A stretch of DNA of 64,000 nucleotides from Geosiphon pyriformis (Eukaryota > Glomeromycota > Glomeromycetes > Archaeosporales > Geosiphonaceae), in contig JAAOMT010000718.1 of NCBI GenBank assembly GCA_016748015.1, positions 124,001 through 188,000 on the forward strand, given 5' to 3'. Numbering within the stretch: the stretch's first letter is position 1; the number at the start of each line of letters is the position of its first letter. Below, in pieces: positions 47,127 to 59,649 of the stretch. A model generated the notes under the pieces. The model saw only the letters and a program-made list of their open reading frames with translations. It searched no databases and was not told where the DNA came from. The translations under genes and the position numbers were made by a program.

Positions 47127-48971
47127 CTAGCTTTTTCTCGGCTTAATAAAAACCTTGGCACCAAGACATATATTGCCAAAATGAAATTTACTCTTAATTG
47201 GTTTATCGGCATCCACTAATTCAATATCAAATTTGCGATAAAGCAACACAATCATCACTTTCAAATATACAATAGCTTGAACTTGACCAGGGCAAAATCT
47301 TAATCCACCACCCCAAGAATAAAATTCCTTTTTTTTATGGTTCACATTAAGAAATCGTTCAGGGATAAACTTTTGAGGATTTTCCCACGATTTTTTGTCC
47401 CAATTTGAGGCTAAAATGTTAAGCCCGAATTGAGTCCCTGGTTCCCAAATATAGCCTTCTATCTCATCTTCTTTTTCGTTGGTTCGGTATAAGACTGAGG
47501 TGGCCGGAGTTAATCGAAGTGCTGAAAATATTTGAAATACCATATTTTTAATGTGAGATTTGAAAAATAAAAAGTAAAATTTTTAGTTTACCGTTTAAAT
47601 TCAAAAACACTTACTTTCATCAATTACTGCCTGAATATATTTCAATGATAATAAGTCTTCATAAACAATCTTAAATTCCTTATTAAGTGGAAATTTTTCA
47701 TCAATTTCCTGTCTAATATTTTTCAAGACCCTTTCATCTCGACCAATATATTCCACAATAAATCCAAAAGTATGTGCAGTCTATTAAAGAAAATGAAAAT
47801 CATATTTAACCATGCATGCAGTTTGGAATTCAATATTTATGTTAGAGAATTTTCTCTCAATATATATTCATTCCTAATTTACCGTGGCAATAGCTCCGAA
47901 AATCGGTTCCACTAAAACTCCTTGTATTTCTTTATCATTCGACAATTCGATTAACTTGTCATCCTTATCATAATTTTTTGAACTCGGATCCCTTCCGATC
48001 ATAATAAGCAATTGATCCAAGATATCCAAGTTCACAATGGGTTCACTCTCTGAATGCATACCAGTGGACTTCCTTCGTTCTCGGATCAAACCTATCAAAA
48101 TTTCTTTCAATTGATATCGTGCTTTCATGTATTTGTTTTTCAAATGCAGAAAAACGGTCCATCTCAAGAAATTTGGAAATAACATAAAGAAATGAACTCC
48201 TTTCAATATGTCCATATATAACTTGACAAAACTTTCCATCCATTTTTCCATTATAGGGTCAATTTCAATTCTCTTATTCAGGTCTTTGCAAAGAGAATTA
48301 AAATATTGTGCTGTAAACTGAGTTTTTTTACCCACAGTAGATAAATATATAAGATCAGAAAAAAATGGTATGATCCAAGCTGGCAAATCAATCATCACTT
48401 TTTCACCTCGCCCAATCTCATTCCAATACCACACCAACTCTTCAAAATTTTTTTCCAGATTTAAAATTGTCTCTTGTAAAAAACTCGGTCTCGTTACAGC
48501 TTTTTCAAGAATCTTTCGATAGTAACGAGCTTTTTCCAGATCACGATTAAAACTTATTCCATGTGAGGTTCCCCATTCCTCTAATCCTTGGCTATAGGCC
48601 CATCGACGATTGAAATTACTCTTAGTCGAGGGTTGGTTGATTTTCGAGATCACATCTATATTACTTAACCAAATTTGACGTTGTGAACCGATTCGGAGCT
48701 CGAAAATTTTACCATGTTTAAGGGACAACTGATGAATCCACTTGGGAAAGTCACTCTCGCTCTGATGAATATTGCCGATTAATGGGAGGGGAAATGGACC
48801 AGGAAGTGGATTTTTACGAGTGAAATAACCGAGATAAAACTGTCCAATGTAAAGAACTGGGATTAGAGCGAGGATGCTTATTATAGTGATGGGGTCAAAA
48901 TATCTATCTAGTAAAGTAGGAAAGGAAATCATTTTAAGGAAATTAAGAAATTGATAAGAAGGAAAAGTCAA
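47127..48971 (-). CDS. Cytochrome P450
   Basis: Exons 48971-47883, 47780-47615 and 47521-47127 give 549 residues (536 if the ATG at 48932 is used). An N-terminal membrane anchor (IISILALIPVLYIGQFYLGY) is followed by the proline-rich hinge PLPGPFPLPLIGN. The K-helix ExxR is ETLR, formed across the exon 2-3 junction; PERFL is present; the heme-Cys loop is WGGGLRFCPG, with Trp in place of the usual Phe of FxxGxRxCxG. The I-helix region (GAIATTAHTFGF) lacks a clear AGxDT. The Trp recalls CYP7/CYP8-type enzymes. Likely an ER monooxygenase of unknown substrate. Confidence 0.9.
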
Positions 48972-49149
48972 ATGAATGGGATTTTAATAATAATTGAGCT
49001 TATTAATAAAATAAATCAATTTAGGTAAAAGCATTTAAACGATCGAAAAAAAAATTTGTAGTTACAATCGAAAAAAAAACTGGTTAGATAAAGCATCGAT
49101 CCGAAAGATCAATATTTATATTAAAATATTTTGTGTATATTATCATGAT
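48972..49149. other. Upstream region of the P450 gene
   Basis: 178 AT-rich bases upstream of the P450 start, before the Tc1-like relic begins. No specific promoter element identified. Confidence 0.4.
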
Positions 49150-50041
49150 TAAAAAAGATGCCGCCTCATTGATCCTACTAACCCAATTATGATTTTGAGG
49201 CATTCTTTTTCTACATTCTTTTTAACAATAACCCAAAGGTTTTCTATTGGGTTTAAGTCGGGACTATTAGATGACCACCCCAACAATTCAGTTGTATTCT
49301 CAACAATAAATTCTTTGGCAAGCTTGCTAGTATGCTTGGGGTCATTATCTTGTTGGAATCGCCCAATTATTCCCCAGCATTGCTCTAATTTCAGGTAAGT
49401 GGTTACGAAGAATATTTATATAAAATTAAGCATTCATTATTTGAACAAAACAGAATAAATTAGTTTTTCCTTTTTTGTAGAAACCCCTCCACATGAGAAT
49501 TTTTGTTCGATCTTTAGGCATAGGACGAATTGGTCGAGTATCTTTATGCCAACGTTTTACCATGCTTTGAAAAAGTTGAAAAGATATTTCGTTAGTAAAA
49601 ACTGTTCTTTTCCAATCGTCGTTCAGGTGTTTTTTGGCCCATTCTAAATGTTTTCACTTATGCTCTTCGGTCAGTATTGGAGTTGCTCTAGGAAGACTTT
49701 TTTTTATAATTAAGATTGGATAAATGGTTTACATAGTAACATGAGAAATATTTATTCTCTTCTTAGCCAACTTTATTGCTAAATATCTGGACGAAACGGA
49801 AAAATCTCTACGAATAATCTGTCTTTAATACTTTCGAAGCATTTCCCGTAATTTTTTTTGGGCGATCATTACCATTCGCATGCTTTATTGTTCCTTTTTA
49901 TTTTTTGAGTTTTTCGAGGATATTATAAATTGTAGAAAGGGGTATATTCATTTTATTCTGTATTTCTTTCGCCTTTCGTATTCCTTGCTTCCAAAAATGT
50001 AATACGACTTGCCATTGCGTTTCTTGCTTTGAAGTTTTCAT
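49150..50041 (-). pseudogene. Broken Tc1/mariner transposase
   Basis: From an ATG at 50041 the minus strand begins with a helix-turn-helix (HFWKQGIRKAKEIQNKM, IPLSTIYNILEKL), then a stop and the KGTIKHANGNDRPKKI linker. Further down are MWRGF and KTNLFCF segments. The catalytic end is FQQDNDPKHTSKLAKEF followed by SPDLNPIENLW, where the Asp of QQDN and the Glu of PIEN are 34 residues apart (DD34E, Tc1 type). Frameshifts and stops break it several times. I did not find clear terminal inverted repeats. Confidence 0.88.
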
Positions 50042-51659
50042 TTTAAAGACAAGTTTTAAAAAAAACTATTAGTTAATACACAAAAAAATGTTTTTAGAGC
50101 CTAATATTCTGTTTCCATTTTTACTGTTACAAAACTTACCAAAAATGGTTAAACCAAATGCAATCTTAGTAGATTCATATTTTTCCAATTTTTTTCTTAC
50201 CAGACTGTATGAAGACTTTTAATGAATACCTATAGCTTATATTATCTGTAAACAGATGTGACTAACATTAAATAACCAAATTAAAAATAGACAGATAGTT
50301 TTATTTATAATAATAACATGTTTAATATAGGATTATGCCTATATAAAAACATTAATATAAAATTAATTTACATTAAATTTATCATAAAACCCAAGAATTA
50401 CAACATTATTAGAAAAATTTTAAGAAGAAACTTTTTAAAAATATTTAAATAAAGAGAAATTTACTTATAAAATTTATTAAAAAAAATAATATATAATAAA
50501 CCAAAAAAGAAATAAAAACTTTAATTGTTAATATAATTAATATTATAAAAAATAAACAGTTTTATTTAATAATAATTAATATTATTAAATTTTTATTTGA
50601 TTTTTTTTTATCAAATAGATAAATTTTTTTAAAGTACATAATTACTTAAGTTAATTAATTATAATTATTATTTTTTTACTTAATAATTATTTAATTAAAT
50701 TTATACTAAAACAAAAAAAAATTATTAATGTTTTTTAAATAATTAAAAATTTGTTGTAATTTAATTTTATTATTATTATATAAAATAATAAATAATAATT
50801 TAAATTTAAACAAAAAATGATTTTCTTTTAATAAAAACATTTTTTTATATTATTAAGAAATTTACAATTAAAATTTTTGTAAAAAAGTTAATTTTTACAA
50901 TAAAATAATTAATATTATTAAAAAATTTACAATTAAAAATTTTTGCAAAAGATTTAATTTTATTGTAAAATAATTATATATAATAATTAACATAAAATTG
51001 GTTATTTTAATAATATAAATAATTAAAACTTAGAAAATAAATTAGTAAATTAAAATTTTAATAATTTTTATTAACAATAAAATTAATAATAATTTAGTAT
51101 TAACAATATTAAAAAAAATAATTAAAATTTTTAATAACAATATTATATAATTTCAAACCAAATATTTTAAATTTTAATACTTAAAATAATATTAATAATT
51201 AAAAGAAAACTTTTTTTTTTCTTTGTTCCAAATTTCCAAAAAAAAGTTATAAAGTTTTTGAAAGAAGTTTTTAATTATTTAGTATAATAAATTTAAATTG
51301 TTTTTGCTTTATTATGAGACTATTATTGACTTTAGTATTACTGTCTTAAAAAAGTTTGTTAAAAACTCTGGCCCAATTATGAATACTAAACCTGTATTAT
51401 CAAGAAAAAAAAAAGAAATGATGTCTTAAAGAACATTGTTGGTGTTAAAAAAGTTTTTAATAGAGAATTAAGTAATTGTTCTTCTTGCTATTTTCCAGAT
51501 TTTGTTTTTATTATGTAAATAACTATTCAAATATGAGAGTATTCAGTTCTATGCAGTATTAAAAAATATTTCTTTGCTTATTTAGTTACTTATAAAAATT
51601 GTGTATTGGTATAATATATTGTATATTTTTCTATAATTAGAAATGTTATTTCATATTTT
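50042..51659. other. Extremely AT-rich region, no gene
   Basis: Dominated by A/T runs from about 50280 on. It has no ORF, no tRNA and no recognisable transposon remnant except possible traces beyond 51300. Confidence 0.55.
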
Positions 51660-52115
51660 TTTATTAAGTAGCATTTTTTCACAACCAAAACATGATTTAT
51701 TGTCTCACTTTTTTTGTTATTTTGAATATCTAAAGCATTTTTTGTGACATGTTTTACAATAATAACAGGTATGTGTTTTATAATCTTTTTTGATCAAGAT
51801 CTAAGCTCTTATAGATAAAATCTTTTTCTTGTAGTCTTTGTATTTAAGTAAGATATAAGGTAGTTGTTTTTTTAGTTTTGGAATTAAATATAATATATGC
51901 TAACTGCTAACTGTTTTTTTAGTAGCAATAATGATTTGAAGTTTATTTTTTTCCTTTTTTTTCTTTTTTTCTTCTTAGGAAAGTATTAGTAATAGTTTGT
52001 TGTAATTATTTTCAGCTCACAAAATTTAATAAACTTTCCAGATAGATTTTTTTTCTTCTAGCTTAATCAATAGTTGTTTTTTTGAAAAAGTTCTAAAGTA
52101 ACTACAGATAAAGTT
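51660..52115 (-). mobile_element. Ancient AT-eroded Gypsy relic
   Basis: Two blocks align with the Gypsy internal region in the correct order. 51670-51880 matches the cysteine-rich part (shared ACAATAATAACAGGTATG-like and TTGTAGTCTTTGTATTTAAG-like phrases with 19261-19460), and 51973-52110 matches the protease tail (GAGAGTATTGGTGGCAG of 7495 appears as GAAAGTATTAGTAATAG). Most differences are C to T or G to A. It is non-coding. Confidence 0.65.
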
Positions 52116-53430
52116 TTAATGTTTGGTCTAGTTTAGTTCAAGTTCAATTAAATAATTGAACTGAACCAAATTCAAACAAAAAATTTGCCAAAATTTTGAA
52201 CTTAAATTCAAATTAAACTTAAAATTACTAAACTTGAACTGAACCTAAACACATACAATAAGTTTGGTTTAAGTTTAGTTTAAAATTTATGAACATATTT
52301 AGACTTAACTATTAAAAACATTATATTATATTATAATTATTTAATTTTTTTTAATGGTTTCTGTATTTATAATCGAAAATATTATAATGTTCTTATAGTT
52401 TTAAGCACTAAGCAAAATCTCATATTTGTAATCATATTTTCACCTACAAAAAAAGTGTATTCAAAAACAACAAATGATTCTTGAATTGCCAAATAATTAA
52501 AAACTATATATATAAGACAAAAAAATTGTGTTTAATATACCTAAATATTAAATTATTAATAAAATGTTAATTCAAATAAATATTTTTTGTAATATATCTT
52601 CTATTATGCTATTATATTTATTTTCTTATTGGCCAATTTTTTAGAAATATAATAATTAATTTTGTTAAGTTTTTTTTCCTTATTATTATTAAAATCTATT
52701 TTTAATATAAATTGTATAACTAATGCTATAATATTATTAAAATTGTCATTCAACAAAAAACTGTTATTTAATATTAATATAATATCCAGTATATACTCTA
52801 TTTCAAAGAAAGTATATATTTTAAAAGTTTTATTTATTGTATAAAAGTTGGAAAATAAAATTATTTAAATAAATTAATAACTTACAATTCTTTTATTTTA
52901 TTAAAATTGTCATTCAAAAAATTTTTTTTTGTAAAATAATAAAATTTTCTCCTTAGATCCAATATAATTCAAAGTATTACAGTTGTATATATTTTAAAGT
53001 AATATTTAACCAATTTTTTTCTTGCTGTTTTAGCCATTATAACAAGTAATAAATCTAATATTAAATGTATTAAATAAATAACTAAATAAATACAATTGAG
53101 ATTATAATGTTTTATCAGATTTATTATTATTAACTGTGTTTTTGACATAATTAAAAATGATATTAAAGAGAAAAATAATCAAGAAAGCAGTATTATTTAA
53201 ACTGACTAATATTTTAATTATAATATCTTTAAATAGTTTAAGAAATTTAGCAATTTTATCAAAAACAGCTTACTAATTATGTAAAATAACATATTAATAG
53301 AAGTTAATATAAGTGCTAATAAGGATGTTTAATGCCTATAAATTTACAGTTAGAATTTTTGTATTTAAAATATACAGAATCAGAAATAAACAACTTGTTA
53401 ATTTAAAAAATAACCCATTTTTGATCATGT
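52116..53430. other. AT-rich region, no gene
   Basis: AT-rich DNA with a few phrases such as GAACTTAAATTCAAATTAAAC and inverted variants near 52130-52310. Small ORFs here have no composition or motif support. Confidence 0.5.
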
Positions 53431-54298
53431 TGTTACAGGTGATTATTTCTGCTGTTGAATTAAATAACAAATCCATAACTTGGTGCTCAAAGCTACTTCC
53501 GTGGATAAGGTTCTGTAAGTGTTGTATCTGAAGGTTTTAATGGAGTCCTTTGTATAATGGACAAAGATTCAATAGTGTCAATAGTAGATGTATTTTTCCA
53601 AGAGTTTTCCCAATTTTTTTCTCAGCATAGTGGCCAGATTTAGTCTGGCAGTCGTGCTCTTCTGGTAAGCTATCCGATAATATATAAAATTCTATCCTTA
53701 TTTTTGGGTCTTTTACTAGGCTATCTTTGACATCAATAACTCAGTGCTTAATTTTTTAATCAATAGTATACAACAACAAAATCAAAAAAAAGAAAATAAA
53801 ATAAAGAAAATAAAATAAAAAAAATAGAGAAAATAAGCCAAGGCAATTTGGTACGTTAGTATTTTATCAATAGCTGTGATCAAGAGCTATTGTTCCAGCG
53901 TGGTTAAGTATCAATTACTATCAACATGAAGTGTTGATAGTGAAGAGTGGTTTTGAGATATGAAATATTGATTTATTTAATGATTTATGTTCTGAGTTAA
54001 GGATTCTGTTGTATCAATTCTGTCTTTTCTGTTTCTAACACTACTGTTATATATACATAATTAAGATTTCTCAATTCCTCAATTCTTTACAACAGAAATC
54101 CTGGAATTTCTGTAATCCTGCGATTCCTATGAGAGGAATTCTGGAATTCTGGAATCCTGCAATCTCTTGTTGGGGAATCCTGAAATTCCTGGAATCCTGC
54201 AATTCCTGAAAAGAATCCTGAAATTCCACATTTACTATGTCTACTTCTGATTGGCTAATAATTATGCTAATATATTTCCTATATTTCTATAAGTAACA
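53431..54298 (-). repeat. 3' LTR of Gypsy element C
   Basis: 868 bases, TGTTACAGGTG to AAGTAACA, with the hairpin at 53917-53941 and the GGAATTCC array at about 54090-54235. Confidence 0.92.
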
Positions 54299-54316
54299 TT
54301 ATTCCCTCCTTTTAAT
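54299..54316 (-). other. Polypurine tract of element C
   Basis: The same AAAAGGAGGGAATAA tract as element B, on the minus strand directly before the 3' LTR. Confidence 0.75.
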
Positions 54317-54945
54317 ATTGAGCTCTGTCAAAATTCAACTCATTTAATTCCTCCTCTTGAAGTATTTTCTGGATTTTGTTTTTGAGAATTACTTGTGTTA
54401 TTTGGGTCTGTAATTCTTTAAATTGAGTATTAGTGATCTTTCCCAATTGATTACTGGTAACCATATCTATTGCTTTGCTATGCAATATTTCTGGTCTATC
54501 CTGAAATGCTGTGTGTATTCAGTATATGGCTTGGACCTGTGTGATTAAGTTGTTCTTTCTCACAAAATGTTCTAATTGTTGTAGTATTCTTTTGTTAAAT
54601 AATTGCTTTGTTTTATCTGTATATAGATTCTAAATATTTATGTGTTGCCCCAAGTAAAAGTAACAATAATTTCTTGAAAATTGTTGTATCCACCAATTCC
54701 AAGTTTCTTTAGTCAGCTCTTAATATAGTGCCTCTTTTGTTGACTCTTTTATTGCTAATTTTACTTTCGCAATGATTTTGTCCACCATATTTTCAGTTTT
54801 CTTCTTTGTTCTGAGTTGTAATGTCTTTTTAATATCTTGATATCAAATGGTTTGTTGATTGATTGTAATCTCTATTTCCTGGTGTTGGATCAATTGAAAA
54901 AGTTGTTGTGCTAGTGAGTGAATATTGTCTGTAATTTCTATTTTT
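54312..54945 (-). pseudogene. Third ORF of element C
   Basis: Colinear with the element B third ORF. The start ATG has become ATA (54943-54945) and internal stops are present, but the C-terminal part (QLFNKRILQQLEHF ... LNELNFDRAQY-stop) is conserved up to the PPT. Unknown function. Confidence 0.55.
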
Positions 54946-54989
54946 CTGATATTTCCTGTCGTGTCTACCATGTCTTTATATATTCTTTT

Positions 54990-56378
54990 GCTGAATCAAT
55001 TTAACGTGTTGTTGTTGATAATAATGATTGGTTTCAAATCTTGTGGAATCTTATCTGGTTGAACTAGTATTCTTTGTACTCCTAATTGGGGAATATTACT
55101 GGTAGATGGTAGTGTGATGTTGTGATATGGTTTCAGTCGATCTCCATGTGCCACTTTGGTTAAAATTTTGTTATCCAATCTTAATTTGTAAGCTCCATTT
55201 CCTAGAATTTTTTCTATGTAAAATGGTTTGTCCCATATAGGGTTAAATTTTCCACTCCATTGTTTTTCCGCTTTGGTATGATGTAGTAATACTTTGTCTC
55301 CAATCTTGAATTCAACTGGTTTGTCTGGTAGTTGACTATTATGTCTTTCTTTCTGTTTTTCTTGTGACTTTTGAATATTATTAGCTGCTCTTTTTCATTT
55401 GTTTTCCAATGTTTCCATTAAGTCATATGTTCTTCTCAGCAATGTTTCTTGAAAATTTTCTTCTGTTATTGGTTCAGCTGGATATGTATTAATTTTTCTC
55501 TTTACTGATAACATTGCTGTTCTCCTATACACTAATTCAAATGGTGTTGCTTGTGTAGTATCTTGTTTTATTATCCGATAAGCAAATAATACTGATGGTA
55601 TGAACAAATCCCAATCATTCTGGTTTTCTTGGCTGAGCTTAGCTATTGCTTCACACAATGTTCTGTTGAATCTTTCTACTAATCCGTTGGTTTGTGGATG
55701 GTATGGTAATGATAATGGTCTCTTAATTCCGAATCTTTGGCTCAATTCTGTTAATGTTCTGTTCACAAAATGAGTTTTTTAGTCTGATAATAGTTCTTTT
55801 GGACATCCATGTTGACAAATCAAATCCTGATGAATGAATTTGGCAACGGATTCTGCATCTGCTCTTTGAATTGCTTTCGCCTCTGGCCATTTAGTGAGAT
55901 AGTCTATAGCTACTGCTATGTATCTGTTTCCTCTGCTGGTGATTGTTAATGGTCCAACTAAATCAATTCCAATACAGTCAAATAGTTGTCCCACTTTGAT
56001 TGGTCTTAACGGTTCACTGGGTTTCATACCTCCTCTTCGCTGACAGGCATTACAATTTTGAACATATTGGATGATGTCTGGATATATTGATGGCCAATAG
56101 TATCTTTTTCTGGTTCTTTCTATGGTTACTTCTTTATAAAAATGTTTTGCTGTTGGATTTGAGTGCATGTTGAATAATATTGTCTCTTTTTCTGGCTCTG
56201 TAATCACTCTGGTTGGTTGATCTGGATCTTTTCTATTTTTCCAATAAAGTATATTTTGGTGAGTAATAAAATATTTTGATTGTTGTTTGATACTTTTTCG
56301 TTCTGTTTGAGATAACTTCTCCTTGAACTGTTGAGTGTTTATATAATGTTGAAGTTGTTGATATTTTTGTATGTTCAT
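54990..56378 (-). pseudogene. Integrase of element C
   Basis: The N-terminal zinc-binding part and first half of the core are in one frame (56378-55779) with CNACQRRGG, GIDLVGPLT and VAIDYLTKWPEA. A stop at 55779 precedes NRTLTELSQRFG and HPQTNGLVERFNR (55766-55395). The C-terminal GPY/F-type region follows to about 54996, with further stops. Confidence 0.83.
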
Positions 56379-56459
56379 CTTTTATTATATTTTTTGTTGG
56401 TATTGTTCTGGTTTTGTTATTTTTTGTGTTAAAATGTTCTTAGATTTGTCTCATTTATG

Positions 56460-57720
56460 ACAAACTATCAGCATTTCCGTTGTCTTTTCCTTTCTTATAG
56501 TGTATAGTATAAGTATATTGTGATAATACCATTTTCCATCTGGATTGGTGGCCATCATCAAATTTTTGCTTTTGAAGTGATGTTAATTTTTTATGATCTG
56601 TGTATATATCAAACTTTTGGCTCAAGTATTCATTCCACTTTATGACTGCCCAATAGATTGCTAAATGTTCTAATTCGGGTGTTCCATAGTTCTTTTCGGC
56701 TGGTGTTAAACCTCAGCTGGCATATGCTACTGGATGTTCTTTGCCATCTGGTCCCTTCTGAGATAGTACTGCTCCCAATGCTTGACCAGATGCATTGGTG
56801 GTGATAATGAATGGTTTGTTGTGATCTGTGTAGATCAGTACTAGAGCTTGAATGAGCTTTCTTTTCAGAATATCAAAAGCTTTTTGTTGATTTTTTATCC
56901 ATTCATATTTGGTATTTTTGGTTTGCAGATTATTGAGCAGTTGAACTATTTTTGAAAAGTTCTTTATAAAGTGTCGATAGTAGCTTGCAAATCCCAAGAA
57001 TAATTTCAATTTAATCACATTGGTTGGTATTGGAAAGTTCTTTACTATCTCTATTTTCTCTGGATCTGTTTTGATGCTGTCTTTGCTGACTATGTGTCCC
57101 AAGAATTTTAGTTCTGTCTTGCCAAAGAAGCACTTTGTTGCATTTAACTTTAGTCCTGCTCTTCTCAGTCTTTCGAACATTTGTTGAAGATGATAAAGAT
57201 GATCATCAAATGTTTTTGAGAATACATTGGTGTCGTCCAAGTATACAACTACTGATTTCCATAATAAGCCAGTATAAACAATTTCTATTAGCCATTGAAA
57301 AGTGGCTGGTGTATTGGTTAAACCAAATAGCATTACTTCAAATTCAAAATTCTCTTCTCTCATGGTGAATGCCGTCTTCTCTTTGTCAGCTGGATTCATG
57401 GCTACTTGTTAGTAACCACTGTCCAAATCTAATGTTGAGAACCATTTGTTTTTACCAAAAGCATTGAATAGTTTTTGTATTCGTGGAGTTGGATAGCTGT
57501 TTCCACGAGTTACACTATTTAGTTTTCTGTAGTCTACACAAAATCAGATCTTTCTATTTTTCTTTTGGACAAGTACTACTGGTGATGACCATGGGCTCAT
57601 TAATGGCTGAATTAACCCATTGTCAAGCATCTGGTTGATTTTTTGATGGATGATTTCATGGCTGGCTGGTGGTACTCTGTATGCTTACTGTTTGATGGGT
57701 ATTACATCTCCAGTATTGAT
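56460..57720 (-). pseudogene. Reverse transcriptase-RNase H of element C
   Basis: The open part 57399-56713 has the VMLFGLTNTPATFQ segment, an intact YLDDTNVF catalytic motif, LGHIVSKDSI and FLGFASYYRHF, then IITTNASGQALGAVLSQ of RNase H, where the usual TDAS is TNAS. The N-terminal fingers (57640-57410) carry stops. Confidence 0.83.
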
Positions 57721-57741
57721 CTGATGCTAGATAATATCAGT

Positions 57742-58700
57742 TTAGCCAAACTCATTTTTGCTGGCAAAGATGTCATTGAACTGGTTGAGCAACATCTTGA
57801 GTTGCATATGTTGGAGTGGATCTAAGTTTCTCATGTTCATTTGTTCCAATTGTTTTGGTTGGAGCAAATAACATTCACTTCGTCCATATATTGTTTGTGA
57901 TGTGATATCAACATATCCACAAAGTTGTGGAAAGTCTGAAATGGAGTTTGGTGGTTGATCCTCCATTTCAGTAGTTAAGTATTCAATAATGATTTCGGTG
58001 GGTATTTCTATGACATTTCCTGTATTGTTGTAGATGGAAATTTTGATATGGCTGTAATCTTTGGCTGGTATGTGGAGATTGATGAGTCCAACTTCTCCTA
58101 ATTCAAAAAGACTGGCTTTTGCTTCAAAAATTTGTGCTTGGTCTTTTTCCTTCTTTTCTATTGCTAGCATATACTGGTTATATGGTGAAATAGAAATAGC
58201 TTGACCAGTTGAGATAATTTCTTCTTGGCCAACAATTTTTTCCTCCACCATATTAACTGGTATATCTATTCTACCTATTGATCTGAATCCTTGTATTCCT
58301 TTCACTGTTATTCCTAATTTCTTTCTCTTTCTTACTGATACTAACTAAGCTATTCTAACCAGAAGCAGGAATATTGCCTGTGCTATCTTTTTGTTGGGCT
58401 CTATTATATAGGCCTTTTCTGAGTTATTTTGTAGTATAGCGATGATATTTCCTACATATTCTGTGTCAATTATTCCTCCTCTTATATTAATCCCTCTTTT
58501 TGCTAAACTACTTCTGGATGCTAATTGAACCATTGTTGTTGCCAGAATTTCTAGTGCTACTTTCAGATCAATGCAGGTGCATGAATGTGGTTCCAATTTG
58601 ATGGCTTCTGTTCCCGGATATCTCAGATCAAATTCTGCATCAGTATTGTGCACGCATTCTGGCATAATACCTTCATTATTATCGCTAAACTATTTCAGTT
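57742..58700 (-). pseudogene. dUTPase domain and linker of element C
   Basis: dUTPase motifs are present but eroded: DAEFDLRYPG (Gly to Glu), SRSSLAKRGI, GGIIDTEYVGNI, KKIAQAIF and GFRSIG. A stop near 58345 separates the domain from the linker (58305-57742), which holds HIPAKDYS and a beta-rich region before RT. Confidence 0.8.
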
Positions 58701-58797
58701 CTTGTTTCTTGGTGAGGTCAGAAAGCACAATATATTGTTCATAGCTTGAGTCAGAGTTTGAATCTGAGTTGATATCATTGTCATTGTTATTGCCATT

Positions 58798-59570
58798 TTA
58801 AATGGAACTGGAACTATTATTCTTGTTGTCATCGTTGTCGGGGTTTGAATCAGGATCGAGTGGCAATTCCGACTTCGATGCGCAGCTGCTGATTGGTTCT
58901 TCCTCTTCTGGGATTGTGTAGATCATGCATGATGGTGGATTGTAAATGAGGTCACAATTGTTACAATATTCAAAGTCACTGGGAATTAAACAATGGCGAC
59001 ACAGGCTTGTATTCAACTGTGCTAGTCATTGTTTTTGTTCCTCTCTAGTGGGTGCCAAGTTTTGGTAGTATTCATGGAACTTTTCTGGTTCCAAAAAATT
59101 TATGACTGGTTTTGCATCCCAGTTAAGCTCAATGGGTTTTGGTGGATTGTTTTTAATTGTCCTAATTTCTTCTGGCGACATGTCTTCAATTTTAGCGGTT
59201 GCCATCCACCATAATTCATTGTCATTGTGTGAACAACTGTCCAATCACTGTACAGCTCTTCTCCAGGTGGCTTCTATGAATGTTTCTTTCTCGACCCAGT
59301 TACTGATGAGAATCATGTATTGGCAGAACACATCGGATGTTCCTCCTCTCCCCAGAATGTCGTTCCACATTCTTTCATCTAGCAGGGTTTTCTCACAAAT
59401 GAAACAAGGTTGGTTATCCCATTTTCCTTGCCTCTTTGGTCATCCAAAGCATTCGAGTAAGCATGGATGACAGTAAAACTTTGTTGCGGTGTGGTATTCC
59501 TTATTGTCACTACAGCATGCACCCATTGACAACAGCTTCTTGCCACAATCAACGCATACAAGCCTTGGCC
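58798..59570 (-). pseudogene. Cysteine-rich domain of element C
   Basis: A frame (59016-58798) contains LCRHC...CNNC. Upstream, 59244-59026 encodes the acidic EEIRTIKNNPPKPIELNWD spacer, and the 59561-59330 region keeps remnants of the first cysteine cluster in shifted frames. The layout equals that of element B. Confidence 0.5.
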
Positions 59571-59649
59571 ATCAATAATTAGATTGTTGTGGAGTGTAGT
59601 GGGTGTAGGAATTATAAATAGTGGTGGTTGGTAGTGTTCCTTCTTCTTT

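Noticed and set aside
49189-49398. 69-codon plus-strand ORF
   Set aside because: It is the antisense of the DNDPKHT...SPDLNPIENLW end of the Tc1-like transposase.
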